Source: Micromonospora sp. WMMD1155 (GTDB lineage Bacteria > Actinomycetota > Actinomycetes > Mycobacteriales > Micromonosporaceae). From it: a stretch of 64,000 bases of DNA. Positions 8,853 through 17,438 of this stretch are shown here, one piece after another. Under the pieces are notes generated by a model. It was not told where the DNA came from. It saw only the letters and a program-made list of their open reading frames with translations, and did not search any database. The stretch spans positions 2,888,501 to 2,952,500 of the forward strand of contig NZ_CP120742.1 of NCBI RefSeq assembly GCF_029581275.1, in the 5' to 3' direction. How positions within the stretch are numbered: position 1 is the stretch's first letter; each line of letters opens with the position of its first letter. A program made the translations under genes and the position numbers.

Positions 8853-10019
8853 TCAGTCGCCGGCTGCGGCCAGCGGACCGTCAATAGGGATGATCGCGGC
8901 GCGAGCCGCGCCGGTGTGTAACGCACTCAAGAGCCATACCCGATCCGAGTTGCTCTGGGGCCTAGTGAAGTACACCAGTGTGGCGTCCTGCAGTAGCGAC
9001 TCATCGGCGTCTAGGCCGTTGCGGGTGGCGACGATGACAGGAGGTGGCCGGTCGCCACCTCGGACCGCCTTGCCGCTCCATGGCTCGTGCAACGTCAACT
9101 GCTCGGTGCGGACGCCGTGGGCGGCGAGGTGGTCCCGCACGTACTCGACCTCGGCGCGTAAGGGTCCGGTTACCACTATGACCGGGCCGGACCGGTGCCT
9201 TTGCAGGACCGTTTCTGTCATTGCCTCCAGTCGGGGGTCTGGGCCGAGGGCTTCGAGGGAGTCTACGAGGTTCCACGCGATATCGATGTCGTTCATGTCG
9301 CCGTGGCTCGTTCCATGGCTTGTACTGATGAGTCGCATTAGTGCTGAGTGCGCAGCGGGGCGACTGCGGGTGCTGTTGCGCTTGTCCAGCAGCCTCGCTG
9401 CCTGTTCGAGGAGCGAGCGCTCAGCGGGACTGAGCGATACCGGGTACGTCTCGGGATCGGCGTGCCGGCCACCGCTCATGGTGATGGCCTCGTCCAAGGT
9501 GAGCTCAACTAGCGTGGGGTGGTGGAGCCATGTGGGCAGACCCTGGCCCGGTTCCTGGTCCACCAGGATGGTCTGGCGAGCCTGCTCGACGATGTCGAGA
9601 ACGGCGGGCGTAGTTGAACTGTCCGGTCGAGGCCCAGCGTCGAGAACAGCCAGGGCCAGGGGTAGCGATTTCAACGCGATCCGCACGGGACCGCGGCGGA
9701 TGTCTAGCACGGTGGTGAGGAAGATGCCCCGATGAGGCTCTGCCGGCAGTCGGTTAGCGAGTTCCAGGGCGAGATCAGGCTTCAGGAGGCGTACCGGCGC
9801 GGCATTGCGACTCTCGAGAACGAAGGCCCACTGCTCGAGCAGCGCCCGACGCGACGACACGACCACGACGAAACCGGACGCTGCGCTGCGCGCGGCGAAT
9901 TCCGCCACTGTCTTCGTGATGCCGGAGCCGACAGGGGCACGCAGCACGATGTGTCGCGCATTGCGGGCACGGTCCAACCGCTCCGCAAGTAGGGCTTGGG
10001 CAGAAGCGCGAGCAGTCAT
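8853..10019 (-). CDS. SF2-helicase-like ATPase of the restriction/CBS cassette
   Basis: A 388-residue protein with the outline of a compact superfamily 2 ATPase. Near the N-terminus RAPVGSGITKT (about residues 29-39) resembles a Walker A loop (GSGxTKT), followed by FVVVVSSRRALLEQW, like motif Ia. The C-terminal part has SGPVIVVTGPLRAEVEYV and VIVATRNGLDADESL, like motifs IV and V of a second RecA fold. No clear DEAD/DEAH box is visible, so ATPase activity is not certain. Its ATG overlaps the stop codon of the CBS-HEPN gene by 4 bases, so the two proteins are made together. It is probably an effector or regulator of the adjacent restriction block. Confidence 0.55.
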   Translation of the reverse strand: MTARASAQALLAERLDRARNARHIVLRAPVGSGITKTVAEFAARSAASGFVVVVSSRRALLEQWAFVLESRNAAPVRLLKPDLALELANRLPAEPHRGIFLTTVLDIRRGPVRIALKSLPLALAVLDAGPRPDSSTTPAVLDIVEQARQTILVDQEPGQGLPTWLHHPTLVELTLDEAITMSGGRHADPETYPVSLSPAERSLLEQAARLLDKRNSTRSRPAAHSALMRLISTSHGTSHGDMNDIDIAWNLVDSLEALGPDPRLEAMTETVLQRHRSGPVIVVTGPLRAEVEYVRDHLAAHGVRTEQLTLHEPWSGKAVRGGDRPPPVIVATRNGLDADESLLQDATLVYFTRPQSNSDRVWLLSALHTGAARAAIIPIDGPLAAAGD

Positions 10020-10789
10020 TGCAACATCCTGACCCTGCGCTGCAGCCACACGCGGGCATTCATGACCAGGTCAACCTCGTCGGGTGTCACTGCATCGCGG
10101 AAATGGAAGACCTTGTTGCGGACGTCGCGCACGGGTTCAAGCATGGAAAAGACCAGCTCGCGGCTGCTACCGAATGTTCGGCTAAAGACCCTGCCGAAAC
10201 GCTCCGGGCCATTGATTACCGAAATCAATTCACCGAAGGTCAGGTCCTCTAGCCGTTCGGCCGGGGTGCCCTCCACGCCTGCCGGTCGGGCCGCAGCGAC
10301 GAGCGCAATGAGCTCGTCCTCGGTGGCGCATGCTCGTCGGGCCAGGTAGCGCGTCGCCAGCTCGACGTCACGAACGATCATGAACTGCCTTGTCGCGGTC
10401 CACAGGTAGCTGCTGATGTCAGCGGTAGTGACAACGGCGAGTAGCCGCTCCTCATCACCCACCAACACCGCCCCCTTGTGGTGGATCGCCTCCAACGCGT
10501 CCTCGACCTCGGAGCCGGACCTGACGAACGTCAGGTCCTCAAGGAAATCGCCGACCGGATACGACAGGGGGCTGTCCTGGCGGCGCACGATCCCAAGATT
10601 CAGCGCGAGCGACCGGTAGCTGAACACACCCACCACCACATCGCTAGATGTCACCGGCATCTGGTCGAATCCGCACCGCGCCATCATTGCGAGCGCCTCT
10701 GAGACCAGAGTAGTGGCCTCAACGGTGGCAACCTCTTGGTCAGTGGGCACCACCTGGCCTACACGCAGGAAGTGATGCTGCGGCGTCAT
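10016..10789 (-). CDS. CBS-domain protein with a C-terminal HEPN-like motif
   Basis: A 257-residue protein. Residues 10-130 form two CBS repeats (for example ALAMMARCGFDQMPV and AVLVGDEERLLAVVTTADI), modules that usually bind adenine nucleotides. The C-terminal part (about 175-257) is helical, similar in outline to Swt1-type HEPN domains, and carries R224-N-K-V-F-H229, the R-x4-H motif of HEPN ribonucleases. This suggests nucleotide-sensing joined to RNA cleavage, as in abortive-infection proteins; that is inference. It is translationally coupled to the downstream SF2-like ATPase. The start ATG at 10789 gives a complete first CBS repeat. Confidence 0.65.
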   Translation of the reverse strand: MTPQHHFLRVGQVVPTDQEVATVEATTLVSEALAMMARCGFDQMPVTSSDVVVGVFSYRSLALNLGIVRRQDSPLSYPVGDFLEDLTFVRSGSEVEDALEAIHHKGAVLVGDEERLLAVVTTADISSYLWTATRQFMIVRDVELATRYLARRACATEDELIALVAAARPAGVEGTPAERLEDLTFGELISVINGPERFGRVFSRTFGSSRELVFSMLEPVRDVRNKVFHFRDAVTPDEVDLVMNARVWLQRRVRMLQ

Positions 10790-10843
10790 GCGGCTCAGCC
10801 GTGCCCCTTCCCTGATCTTCCCTGCGCGTCAGACCTGACGAGG

Positions 10844-11944
10844 CTATCGACCGGCTACGTCCCTCAGCCAGCCGTCTAGGCCGACCAGACGTCCAGACTC
10901 GATGTGTCCCAGCGCCCGACCGATGCCCTTACCGCGGGGAGGAACGGGTGCTCGGTAGGCGGCGTGCGGTCCAGCCGGGTTGACGTGCACGACGGCGGAG
11001 AACAACGGGCTGTTCTGGCGGCGAACTTCGCAAGCCGCAGCAAGCCTGGCAGGGTCGAACTCGTTGGTGATGAGTACATAGTCGAAGTCCTCACCAGCCT
11101 CCTCAAGCTCGGCATAGTCCCGGAAGTCGCTGACGAACTGCTCTTCCCGGTCGCTCCTTACACTCCACTTGCAGGAGACGAGCGTCCGCCTCCCGGTGGC
11201 CCCCTGAACTAGCGCGAGATCCACCTGCCGCGGCTTGCTGTTGGCCCTCGGCCTGCGGAACCCTGGCACCTGGTGCAACAGGGGGCGGACATGAATGGTG
11301 TGGGTGCGGGCGATGGCCGGGATGCGGCTCAGGAGGGCACTCACCGTGTCCTCGAAACCTTCGCCGACCAGGTTCTTCCGCTTGTTCTCCAGGCCGACGT
11401 GGGCGTAGATCCTCTCCGCCAGTTCCCTGAGGGCGGCAGATGACGGCCGCTGCGCGAGGAACGGGTCAAGCACCTCGGCGATGATCGACTCCAGCTCGGG
11501 GTCCTCACCCGGTTCGGGCAGCCCCATCCCCTCGTACGGCCGGCGCTGGCCAGAGACGGTATCCAGCAAACGCGCGCGATTCCGGGCGGCGACATGCGCC
11601 AGATCAGCGGTGGCGTGCCGAAAGAGGTAGTCGATGTGCTTGTCCAGCTCGCCTGGCGCGACCCTCAGGGCCTCCGCCGACCAGACATGGAAAGCAAGGC
11701 TGCGCGCGTACCAGGGGCGGCCGGGCTGGCACTTGTCGCTCTCATAGCAGTGGGCTAGGCCGGTGGTACGGTCGATCCAGAGCAGAAGGCGGTAGACGTG
11801 TCGCCAGGCGTTTTCCGGGTTCACCGCCTCGGCGTTCGAGAAGTACCGCTCCAGGAGCCGGGCGCGGTTCTCCTCACCGAAGGCGCGGGCACTAGCTTCG
11901 CTCGTCGAGCCCCCGGGGGCACTACCCAGTCCCGGTATGGCCAC
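10844..11944 (-). CDS. PD-(D/E)XK-type restriction endonuclease (putative)
   Basis: About 366 residues. The N-terminal half is helical with no known domain. In the C-terminal half, RQVDLALV followed by RRTLVSCKWSVRSD resembles the core of a PD-(D/E)XK nuclease, with D247 and K264 as likely catalytic residues and E200 or E203 as an upstream helix acidic residue (numbering from a GTG at 11959). The residue two before the lysine is serine instead of the usual acid, so the active site is a variant. The start at GTG 11944 is preferred because GGAG lies 5 bases upstream; GTG 11959 is possible. Beside a Dcm methyltransferase it is the natural restriction partner. Confidence 0.65.
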   Translation of the reverse strand: MAIPGLGSAPGGSTSEASARAFGEENRARLLERYFSNAEAVNPENAWRHVYRLLLWIDRTTGLAHCYESDKCQPGRPWYARSLAFHVWSAEALRVAPGELDKHIDYLFRHATADLAHVAARNRARLLDTVSGQRRPYEGMGLPEPGEDPELESIIAEVLDPFLAQRPSSAALRELAERIYAHVGLENKRKNLVGEGFEDTVSALLSRIPAIARTHTIHVRPLLHQVPGFRRPRANSKPRQVDLALVQGATGRRTLVSCKWSVRSDREEQFVSDFRDYAELEEAGEDFDYVLITNEFDPARLAAACEVRRQNSPLFSAVVHVNPAGPHAAYRAPVPPRGKGIGRALGHIESGRLVGLDGWLRDVAGR

Positions 11945-12145
11945 CTGATCTCCAACCACTCGCCGAGAGTACTAGGCATGTCCATCCTTCGGTGTCCCGC
12001 ACCGCGGGCCGAGCCGTCCATGCGCACGCCGTGGCAGTTGGCGCACGTTGTGCAATAGTTGCTCAGCAGCCAATCCGGGACCGGCGTCTCGTCGCCCGTT
12101 GCGATCGGGTTGGATTCAGGAGACCCGGACAGGATTTATGGAGTT

Positions 12146-12583
12146 ATGCCAGACCACTTGTCGGAAGCTGGACGCTCACGTGTGATGGCCGCCATCCGTT
12201 CCAAGAACACCAAGCCCGAGCTCATGCTCCGGCAGGCATTGAGAAACTCGGGCGCGACAGGCTACCGCATTCACCTCGCGTCTCTTCCCGGGAAGCCGGA
12301 CATCGCCTTTACTCGCTGGCGCCTGGCCATATTTGTGGACGGTGTCTTCTGGCACGGGCACCCGGACCATTTCAAGCCGCAGCGGGCCAGTCCGTACTGG
12401 AGAGAAAAGATTGCGAGGAACCAGGAAAGAGACATGAGAAGCGACGCCGCGCTGGCGGCCATCGGCTGGACGGTCTTGAGGGTGTGGGACACGCATGTCA
12501 AGGAAGACCTTGGTGGCGTTACCCGGACGGTGACCGATGCACTTAGGGCGCTGGGTCGGCCTGACGTGCGCGACGATGGCTAG
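12146..12583 (+). CDS. vsr: Vsr-like very short patch repair endonuclease
   Basis: A 145-residue protein of the Vsr family, which nicks DNA at T:G mismatches formed when 5-methylcytosine deaminates. MAAIRSKNTKPELMLRQAL and PGKPDIAF (catalytic aspartate) are standard, as is WREKIARNQERD and the WTVLRVWDTHV ending. The zinc-site cysteines found in typical Vsr (FVDGCFWHGCP) are replaced: here the stretch reads FVDGVFWHGHPDHF. The family assignment is secure but metal binding may be altered or absent. Its TAG stop overlaps, on the opposite strand, the stop of the Dcm-type methyltransferase at 12580-12582, so the two genes converge with no spacer. Beside a cytosine methyltransferase its role is to limit C-to-T mutation. 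Confidence 0.85.
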   Translation: MPDHLSEAGRSRVMAAIRSKNTKPELMLRQALRNSGATGYRIHLASLPGKPDIAFTRWRLAIFVDGVFWHGHPDHFKPQRASPYWREKIARNQERDMRSDAALAAIGWTVLRVWDTHVKEDLGGVTRTVTDALRALGRPDVRDDG

Positions 12584-14001
12584 CCGCTGGTCTCAGCAAG
12601 ACCGACCAACGTCTCGATGGGCGGCGACTGCTGCGCCTGCCCGCCCTGCTCACGCCGAGCGCTGATAAGGGTTCTCACCCGTTGTGCGATGGCTTCTGCC
12701 AGCAGCGGTGGCACGGCGTTACCCACCTGCCGGTAGCGAGAATGTGCCTGCCCTCCGTCGATGCGCCCAGGCAGGGCACCACGTCGCGGGTCGGTGCTGA
12801 AGACGAAGTGGTCAGGGAAAGACTGTAGCCGCGCGAACTCCCTGACGCTGAGGGCGCGTGGCATCCGGTAGTGGTAAGCCGAGTCGGCCTTCGTGTTCAG
12901 CGTCCAGGCCCAGACTGCGGGGTGCAGGCGCCGATATGCATAGAAGTGGGCACGCCCGAGCTTGCCGCTGTCAGTACTAGGTCCCCATTTCTCGCCACTG
13001 ATGTAGCGAGCAGTCAGGGCCTCAGTAAGATCGCGATGATTGCCGCCGGCTGGGATTCCCTTTAGCCGCGTGACGGTGTCTGAATTAATTCTAGGAACGC
13101 TGACGTTCCATATCTTGCCCTCCAGATGCTTCCGCATCAGGCGCTGGTATGCCGATTCAGCTTCCTTCATTTCGCCAATGGGCATCGCCTCCTCGCGTCG
13201 CCCCGCCTTGAGGTTCCGCAGGTCGGAGATCGCCTGGTCAGTCGAGACGACGGCGAGATTGTCCGGGTCCTCCAGAGCCTTTAACAGGGCGGCTGCCCGC
13301 GTTTCGTCTCGACGCGTCTCGAGAGCGTACTTGCCCTTCCCGTGGCGAACGAGGGCGAGATGGAGAGTCGCATGAGTACCCTCGAACACCGGCGGCGTCT
13401 TACCAAGGTCGCTTCGTAGGCCTACGAATACCAGACGCTTGCGGGTCTGCGGAACGCCGAAGTCGGCAGCGTCGAGAAGATTCGGCTGCACATTATAGGC
13501 GCCGTCAAGCTCGAGGTCTTCTTTCACTTGCTCCAGGACGCCCATCTGGGCCATACCTGGTACGTTCTCCATGACAAACGCGAGCGGCCGAATCTGTCCG
13601 ACTGTCTTCACGAATTCCCGGTACAGCGAATTACGCGGGTCGTCGATAATCCTTGAATGGTTGCGAACCTGCGAGAAGGCTTGGCACGGCGGCCCACCCA
13701 CAACCACGTCGACGCCCCGCCCCACCTCGATGATGCGGTCATGCACCTCAGGTAGCCGAATATCGCCACAAATGGCTCGGGCGTTCGGGAAGTTGAGGGC
13801 GAACGTGGCGCACGCGTCCGGGTCGATGTCGCTGGCACCTACGATTTCAAAGCCGGCCTGCTGGAACCCTTGGGACAGGCCGCCAGCCCCAGCGAAGAGG
13901 TCCAGCACGCGCGGCTGCTGCACGGACAGGAAGTCGACTTCAGCGCACGACGCCACATCGGCTTCGAGTCCAGGCAATGGCAGTGCCAGTTGCGTGACCA
14001 C
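12580..14001 (-). CDS. dcm: DNA (cytosine-5-)-methyltransferase, Dcm type
   Basis: About 473 residues with all main C5-methyltransferase motifs in order: motif I LDLFAGAGGLSQGF, motif IV VVGGPPCQAFSQV with the catalytic cysteine, motif VI MENVPG, motif VIII QTRKRLVF, and motif X YRQVGNAVPPLLAEAIA. The target-recognition region between VIII and X is about 200 residues. It methylates the recognition site of the adjacent restriction enzyme, protecting the host; the recognised sequence cannot be read from the protein. The GTG at 14001 is preferred since AAGGGGG lies just before it; GTG 14028 is an alternative. It is convergent with vsr and is the probable methylase of this restriction block. Confidence 0.9.
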   Translation of the reverse strand: MVTQLALPLPGLEADVASCAEVDFLSVQQPRVLDLFAGAGGLSQGFQQAGFEIVGASDIDPDACATFALNFPNARAICGDIRLPEVHDRIIEVGRGVDVVVGGPPCQAFSQVRNHSRIIDDPRNSLYREFVKTVGQIRPLAFVMENVPGMAQMGVLEQVKEDLELDGAYNVQPNLLDAADFGVPQTRKRLVFVGLRSDLGKTPPVFEGTHATLHLALVRHGKGKYALETRRDETRAAALLKALEDPDNLAVVSTDQAISDLRNLKAGRREEAMPIGEMKEAESAYQRLMRKHLEGKIWNVSVPRINSDTVTRLKGIPAGGNHRDLTEALTARYISGEKWGPSTDSGKLGRAHFYAYRRLHPAVWAWTLNTKADSAYHYRMPRALSVREFARLQSFPDHFVFSTDPRRGALPGRIDGGQAHSRYRQVGNAVPPLLAEAIAQRVRTLISARREQGGQAQQSPPIETLVGLAETSG

Positions 14002-14028
14002 GCAGCCCCCTTCAACCCGCCCCGTCAC

Positions 14029-14645
14029 GCCGCGTACGCGCGATGTTACCGCAGGGCCAATTCTGGTCCCGACCGCACCTAAGTCACGGCCGCCGCGCCG
14101 GATGACGCGCCCGCCATATTTGATCCTCTCCTACACCCGTTCGACAAGTCGTCGCACAGCTCGCCCACCAGCCCGTGGGAGCCGTCACCCTTATAGCTAC
14201 CGGCGTGCGCCCCTAGCTGGCTCGTCCGCGCCGCTGCGGGCTGGAGAGAACGCGTTCCCTGTCACCGCCGCTCGCGAGGGTCTCTGCCGCCGGCTACCAG
14301 CGCACCGCCCTCGTTCATGGCTGATAGGCGGAGCATGCGACGTGGTGGCCGGCCATACTCTCGACGACCATTGGGCCTGCGTCGGCCGCGCCTGGTGATC
14401 GCCATCCCGCGGCCTAAGAGTCGCTGGCCTCTGGGGCCGCTGGTTCCGCCGGCTCGTGGGCAACGTTGTCATGCCTGCCGAACCTGGCCGACGCCCCCGC
14501 CAGCGGGTTGGTCGTTCGTAAGGTCGAGCGGGTAGGTGCGCCCCGGCGTGGCACTGGAAGCGTTGTGCGCAACGGTTGTGCCCGGCCAGCAACCGTCCTT
14601 ACGCTGCCACGGTTCTTATGGACTCGGAGCTGGAGGGTGGACGCG
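14029..14645. other. Non-coding gap between restriction block and deaminase cassette
   Basis: About 600 bases separate the methyltransferase start from the next gene. I see no reading frame with recognisable protein features, no RNA gene and no repeat. The last 15 bases hold the GGAGG ribosome binding site of the next gene. Promoters for both divergent units must lie here. Confidence 0.4.
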
Positions 14646-15173
14646 ATGTCGCTGACCGACAGCATTGGTGCCGACGTACAGGCGATGGCGGCAGGCGTGG
14701 ACCGGACGCAGCAGGAGGCCGGCGCTGTCGACCATGCGATCGAGCAGATCACCGCTCGGGCGGTAGCCTCCGGCTTCACCGGCATCGCTCTTGGGTTGGC
14801 TCGCGCGCGAGAAGTACTCGGACAGGCCCGGTCTCGGCTGGCGCAGGCCGGTGGGGTCCTGGGTGAGGCGTCGCGGTCGCTGAGCGCCGTGCCGCAGCAG
14901 TCGTCACCGCAGGAGACGATCGCCGCGCTCACTCCGGTCGTAGCCGCGCTGACCGCCGTCGACGGTCATGTCACTGCGGCCGGATCCGCGGTCGATGACA
15001 CGCGACGGCTGGTCATGGCGGCGTTGCAGGGAGGACAGCCCGGTCCCACCCTATCGCGGCTGCAGCAGGTGCTGCAGGTCCTGGCGATCGTCCGGACCCG
15101 CGGAACCGAAGCCCGACAGCACGTCGACGTGGCGCTGGCGCAGGCGCGGCAGGTCGGTGAGCTGGGAAACTGA
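14646..15173 (+). CDS. Helical carrier-like protein of the deaminase cassette
   Basis: A 175-residue, almost wholly helical protein rich in alanine and glutamine, with no cysteines and no membrane segment. It resembles, in composition and length, the coiled-coil WXG/LXG-like N-terminal domains that guide polymorphic toxins to export, but it has no clear WxG turn. The ATG at 14646 follows a GGAGG at 14632-14636. It ends two bases before the deaminase gene, so it is the first gene of a three-gene operon (carrier, toxin, immunity). A chaperone or export adaptor for the deaminase is the likely role; this is inferred from gene order. Confidence 0.6.
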   Translation: MSLTDSIGADVQAMAAGVDRTQQEAGAVDHAIEQITARAVASGFTGIALGLARAREVLGQARSRLAQAGGVLGEASRSLSAVPQQSSPQETIAALTPVVAALTAVDGHVTAAGSAVDDTRRLVMAALQGGQPGPTLSRLQQVLQVLAIVRTRGTEARQHVDVALAQARQVGELGN

Positions 15174-15175
15174 CC

Positions 15176-15658
15176 ATGGGCGGTGGCAGCGACATCAGCC
15201 GACCGCCCGCCACACGCGACACGTCCTCGAGTGCAACGAAAGCGTCGGCTTCACCCGAGCCGGTGCCCGGAGAGTTGACCGATGCGGCTCGGGGCCTGCC
15301 TCGGCGGCAAGCAAAAGACCCTACTTCCGGCGTGGCGTTGATCGGGGGTGAGCGGATACCCATGAGGTCGGGCCGTGACCTGGCCGCCGCGGCCGACCTC
15401 AAGCCGGCCTACAAGCTCATCGCCACCACGACCGACCATCTGGAGGCCAAGCTTGCCGCCCGGATGCGCCGCGACCACATCACCCAGGCAGCTGTGGTGA
15501 CCAACAATGCGCCCTGCGACTACACCCCCTACGGCTGCGAGAAGATCCTCTCCCGGCTCCTGCCGGTCGGGGCGCAGCTGGCCGTATACGTACGCGACGA
15601 TGACGGACAGGTACGCCACTGGCGTACCTACACCGGCAACGGAAAGGCGATTGCATGA
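15176..15658 (+). CDS. SCP1.201/DddA-like cytidine deaminase toxin
   Basis: A 160-residue protein. The first 50 residues are disordered (serine, proline). Residues 75-157 match the SCP1.201-like deaminase family, to which the DNA cytosine deaminase DddA belongs: the zinc and proton-shuttle motif H88-L-E90, then P-C114-DYTPYG-C121 as the remaining zinc ligands, then LAVYVRDDDGQVRHWRTYTGN, the family's final strand. All catalytic residues are intact. Unlike DddA it is not fused to a secretion domain but stands alone after a helical protein gene. It overlaps the Imm1-like gene by 4 bases. The substrate (single- or double-stranded DNA, or RNA) is not shown by sequence. Confidence 0.85.
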   Translation: MGGGSDISRPPATRDTSSSATKASASPEPVPGELTDAARGLPRRQAKDPTSGVALIGGERIPMRSGRDLAAAADLKPAYKLIATTTDHLEAKLAARMRRDHITQAAVVTNNAPCDYTPYGCEKILSRLLPVGAQLAVYVRDDDGQVRHWRTYTGNGKAIA

Positions 15659-16071
15659 AGGTGACTTGGACCTACGACCGGGGCGACCGGCGCGACAACC
15701 ATGAGGTCGAACTGACCGACTCTGCCGCCCTGGAGGCACTCCTTCGCGAGATCCAACAGGCCGGCGAGCCCGTCGTGCTGACCATCTTCAGCGACACCGA
15801 CGAAGACACTGACGACCTGCCACCCGGCATCCAGATCGGCCTTGGTCACCCCACCCACGCCTTCGCGGTACACATCGCCGACGACGGCGACTACCTCAAC
15901 GACCCCACAGCGGAAACTCCGACCAAGGGACTCCACTTCGACTTCGGCGGAGTGCCCACCGAGTACCCGGCCGAGCACCTACAACTGCGGCCCGAAACAG
16001 CAATACAACTGGCAGTCACCTTCCTCAAGACCGGCGGCGAACCGCCGCACCTGACGGCTGTCACCGAGTGA
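15655..16071 (+). CDS. Imm1-family immunity protein
   Basis: A 138-residue acidic protein of the Imm1 family, the usual immunity partner of SCP1.201/DddA-like deaminases. Family features are the start MKVTWTYD, the TDSAALEALL helix, LTIFSDTDED, the GLGHPTHAFAVHIAD core strand and GGVPTEYPAEHLQLRPETA before the C-terminal helix. It would bind the toxin and block its active site. The ATG overlaps the toxin stop (ATGA), ensuring balanced synthesis. Confidence 0.85.
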   Translation: MKVTWTYDRGDRRDNHEVELTDSAALEALLREIQQAGEPVVLTIFSDTDEDTDDLPPGIQIGLGHPTHAFAVHIADDGDYLNDPTAETPTKGLHFDFGGVPTEYPAEHLQLRPETAIQLAVTFLKTGGEPPHLTAVTE

Positions 16072-16276
16072 TCGCGTGGCGAGGGGCAGGTGGCGCGCTC
16101 TGGTGCCACCGCCCGTGATGCCGAAGGTCTCCGTGCCCCGCAGCGCACGTACGACCCGGCTGGCTCCCGCGCAGCGGTGCGACCCGACCCCATAGGGTCA
16201 CCCCAACCGGCCGGCGGCCCATGGCCGCGAGGCACAGTCCGGATCCACCTGTTTGTCGTGGAGCGAGAATGCTCAG

Positions 16277-17365
16277 GTGGCCCCTCACAACGAGCGAGTA
16301 CGCGCTGCGGTAGACCGCGTGAACCGTCTTCACGCCATGATGGAAGCCGACCTCAACGAAGTCCGGGGTGGCTTCGACTGGTGGTACGGGTACTTCGACC
16401 AACCGAGGATCATCTTCGCCAGCGACTACCTACTTCAGGTCACCGGACAGATCCGCAACATGCTCAACATGGCGGCCTGGCATCAGATCGCCTTCAACGA
16501 AGCCTGGTACGCCGAGACGAACTGGCTACGCCAACACGCAAGCAAGGGCGTCGACCCCTTCACGATGCGCGGCGACCCCGAAGAGAAGAGGGCTGCCCGC
16601 ATCGACGCCGCCCTCACCGGCTTCTTCCAAGCATGCGGCAGCAGCCTTGACTTCCTCGCTGCCTCCACCATCGGTGTTCTCGGCATCGCCGCAGACCTCG
16701 TTACCGCAAGCTGGACGACGGTCGCCACCGCCAAGACTGGCCCTGACAAGGTCCGTCGAAATCTCCTCGCCGCGGAGGGTTCGCCCGCCAGGACGCTGCA
16801 GGACGGTGCCATCAGCAACATCCTCACGGCGTTCGACCGGCAGCCCAGCGGCTGGCTGACCTGGGCACTGGACATGCGCAACGTCATGATCCACAGGGCC
16901 CACCGCTTCGAACTACGCCGCTTCTATCGGCGCACCCAGCGCGACGAGCTTCAATACGTCCTGCACCTGCCCAGAAACCCGCAACTTACCGACGCCGAGG
17001 CGTTCGTCCTCGGAGAGCAGCCCCAGGATCTCCTGCTATGGGAGCACGCTGGCACCACCATGAGCGGCGTTCTTGACAACCTGACCGGCGCCGCAACGCA
17101 TACCGCTGACCTTCTTCACGACGCTTGGCAGCATCGCCGTAGCGATCCCGCGCTCATCACCCAGCCAGACGCCCAGTGGAAGAAGGTATACCCCGAACGC
17201 CGTGACCTGTCCTTGTTCGGAGGCTTCGGCAACGCGGTTCCACCTGTCGGCAACGAGCAGGTCCACGTCCCGCCTGCGACCGCTCGTCGACTGCGCGCCG
17301 CCAAGCTGCTCGATAGCGGCAGGCCCTACTGGGTTCGAGCCCTCACATTCCCCCACGTCGAGTAG
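16277..17365 (+). CDS. Uncharacterised helical protein with a HEPN-like R-x4-H motif
   Basis: About 362 residues, predominantly helical, of unknown function. The N-terminal part is rich in aromatic residues (GGFDWWYGYFDQPRIIF). In the middle LDMRNVMIHRAHRF contains R201-x4-H206 followed by basic residues, the pattern of HEPN ribonuclease active sites. The C-terminal 80 residues are mixed. The GTG at 16277 is preferred because GGAGCGAG lies about 10 bases upstream; a TTG at 16253 is an alternative. It follows the deaminase cassette by 205 bases and lies among defence genes, so an RNA-cleaving defence role is possible but unproven. Confidence 0.6.
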   Translation: MAPHNERVRAAVDRVNRLHAMMEADLNEVRGGFDWWYGYFDQPRIIFASDYLLQVTGQIRNMLNMAAWHQIAFNEAWYAETNWLRQHASKGVDPFTMRGDPEEKRAARIDAALTGFFQACGSSLDFLAASTIGVLGIAADLVTASWTTVATAKTGPDKVRRNLLAAEGSPARTLQDGAISNILTAFDRQPSGWLTWALDMRNVMIHRAHRFELRRFYRRTQRDELQYVLHLPRNPQLTDAEAFVLGEQPQDLLLWEHAGTTMSGVLDNLTGAATHTADLLHDAWQHRRSDPALITQPDAQWKKVYPERRDLSLFGGFGNAVPPVGNEQVHVPPATARRLRAAKLLDSGRPYWVRALTFPHVE

Positions 17366-17438
17366 GTTCACTCCTTGGCGCGCCGAGGGCAGGCGCAGGG
17401 GTTCGATGCCCTGGCGCTACAGCGCACGCCCAGCACCC

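Noticed and set aside
8853..14001. DISARM or BREX type defence system
   Set aside because: A 5mC methyltransferase and a helicase-like protein are present, but no DrmA/DrmB, no PglZ-type phosphatase and no adjacent PLD gene. The PLD protein lies 17 kb away.
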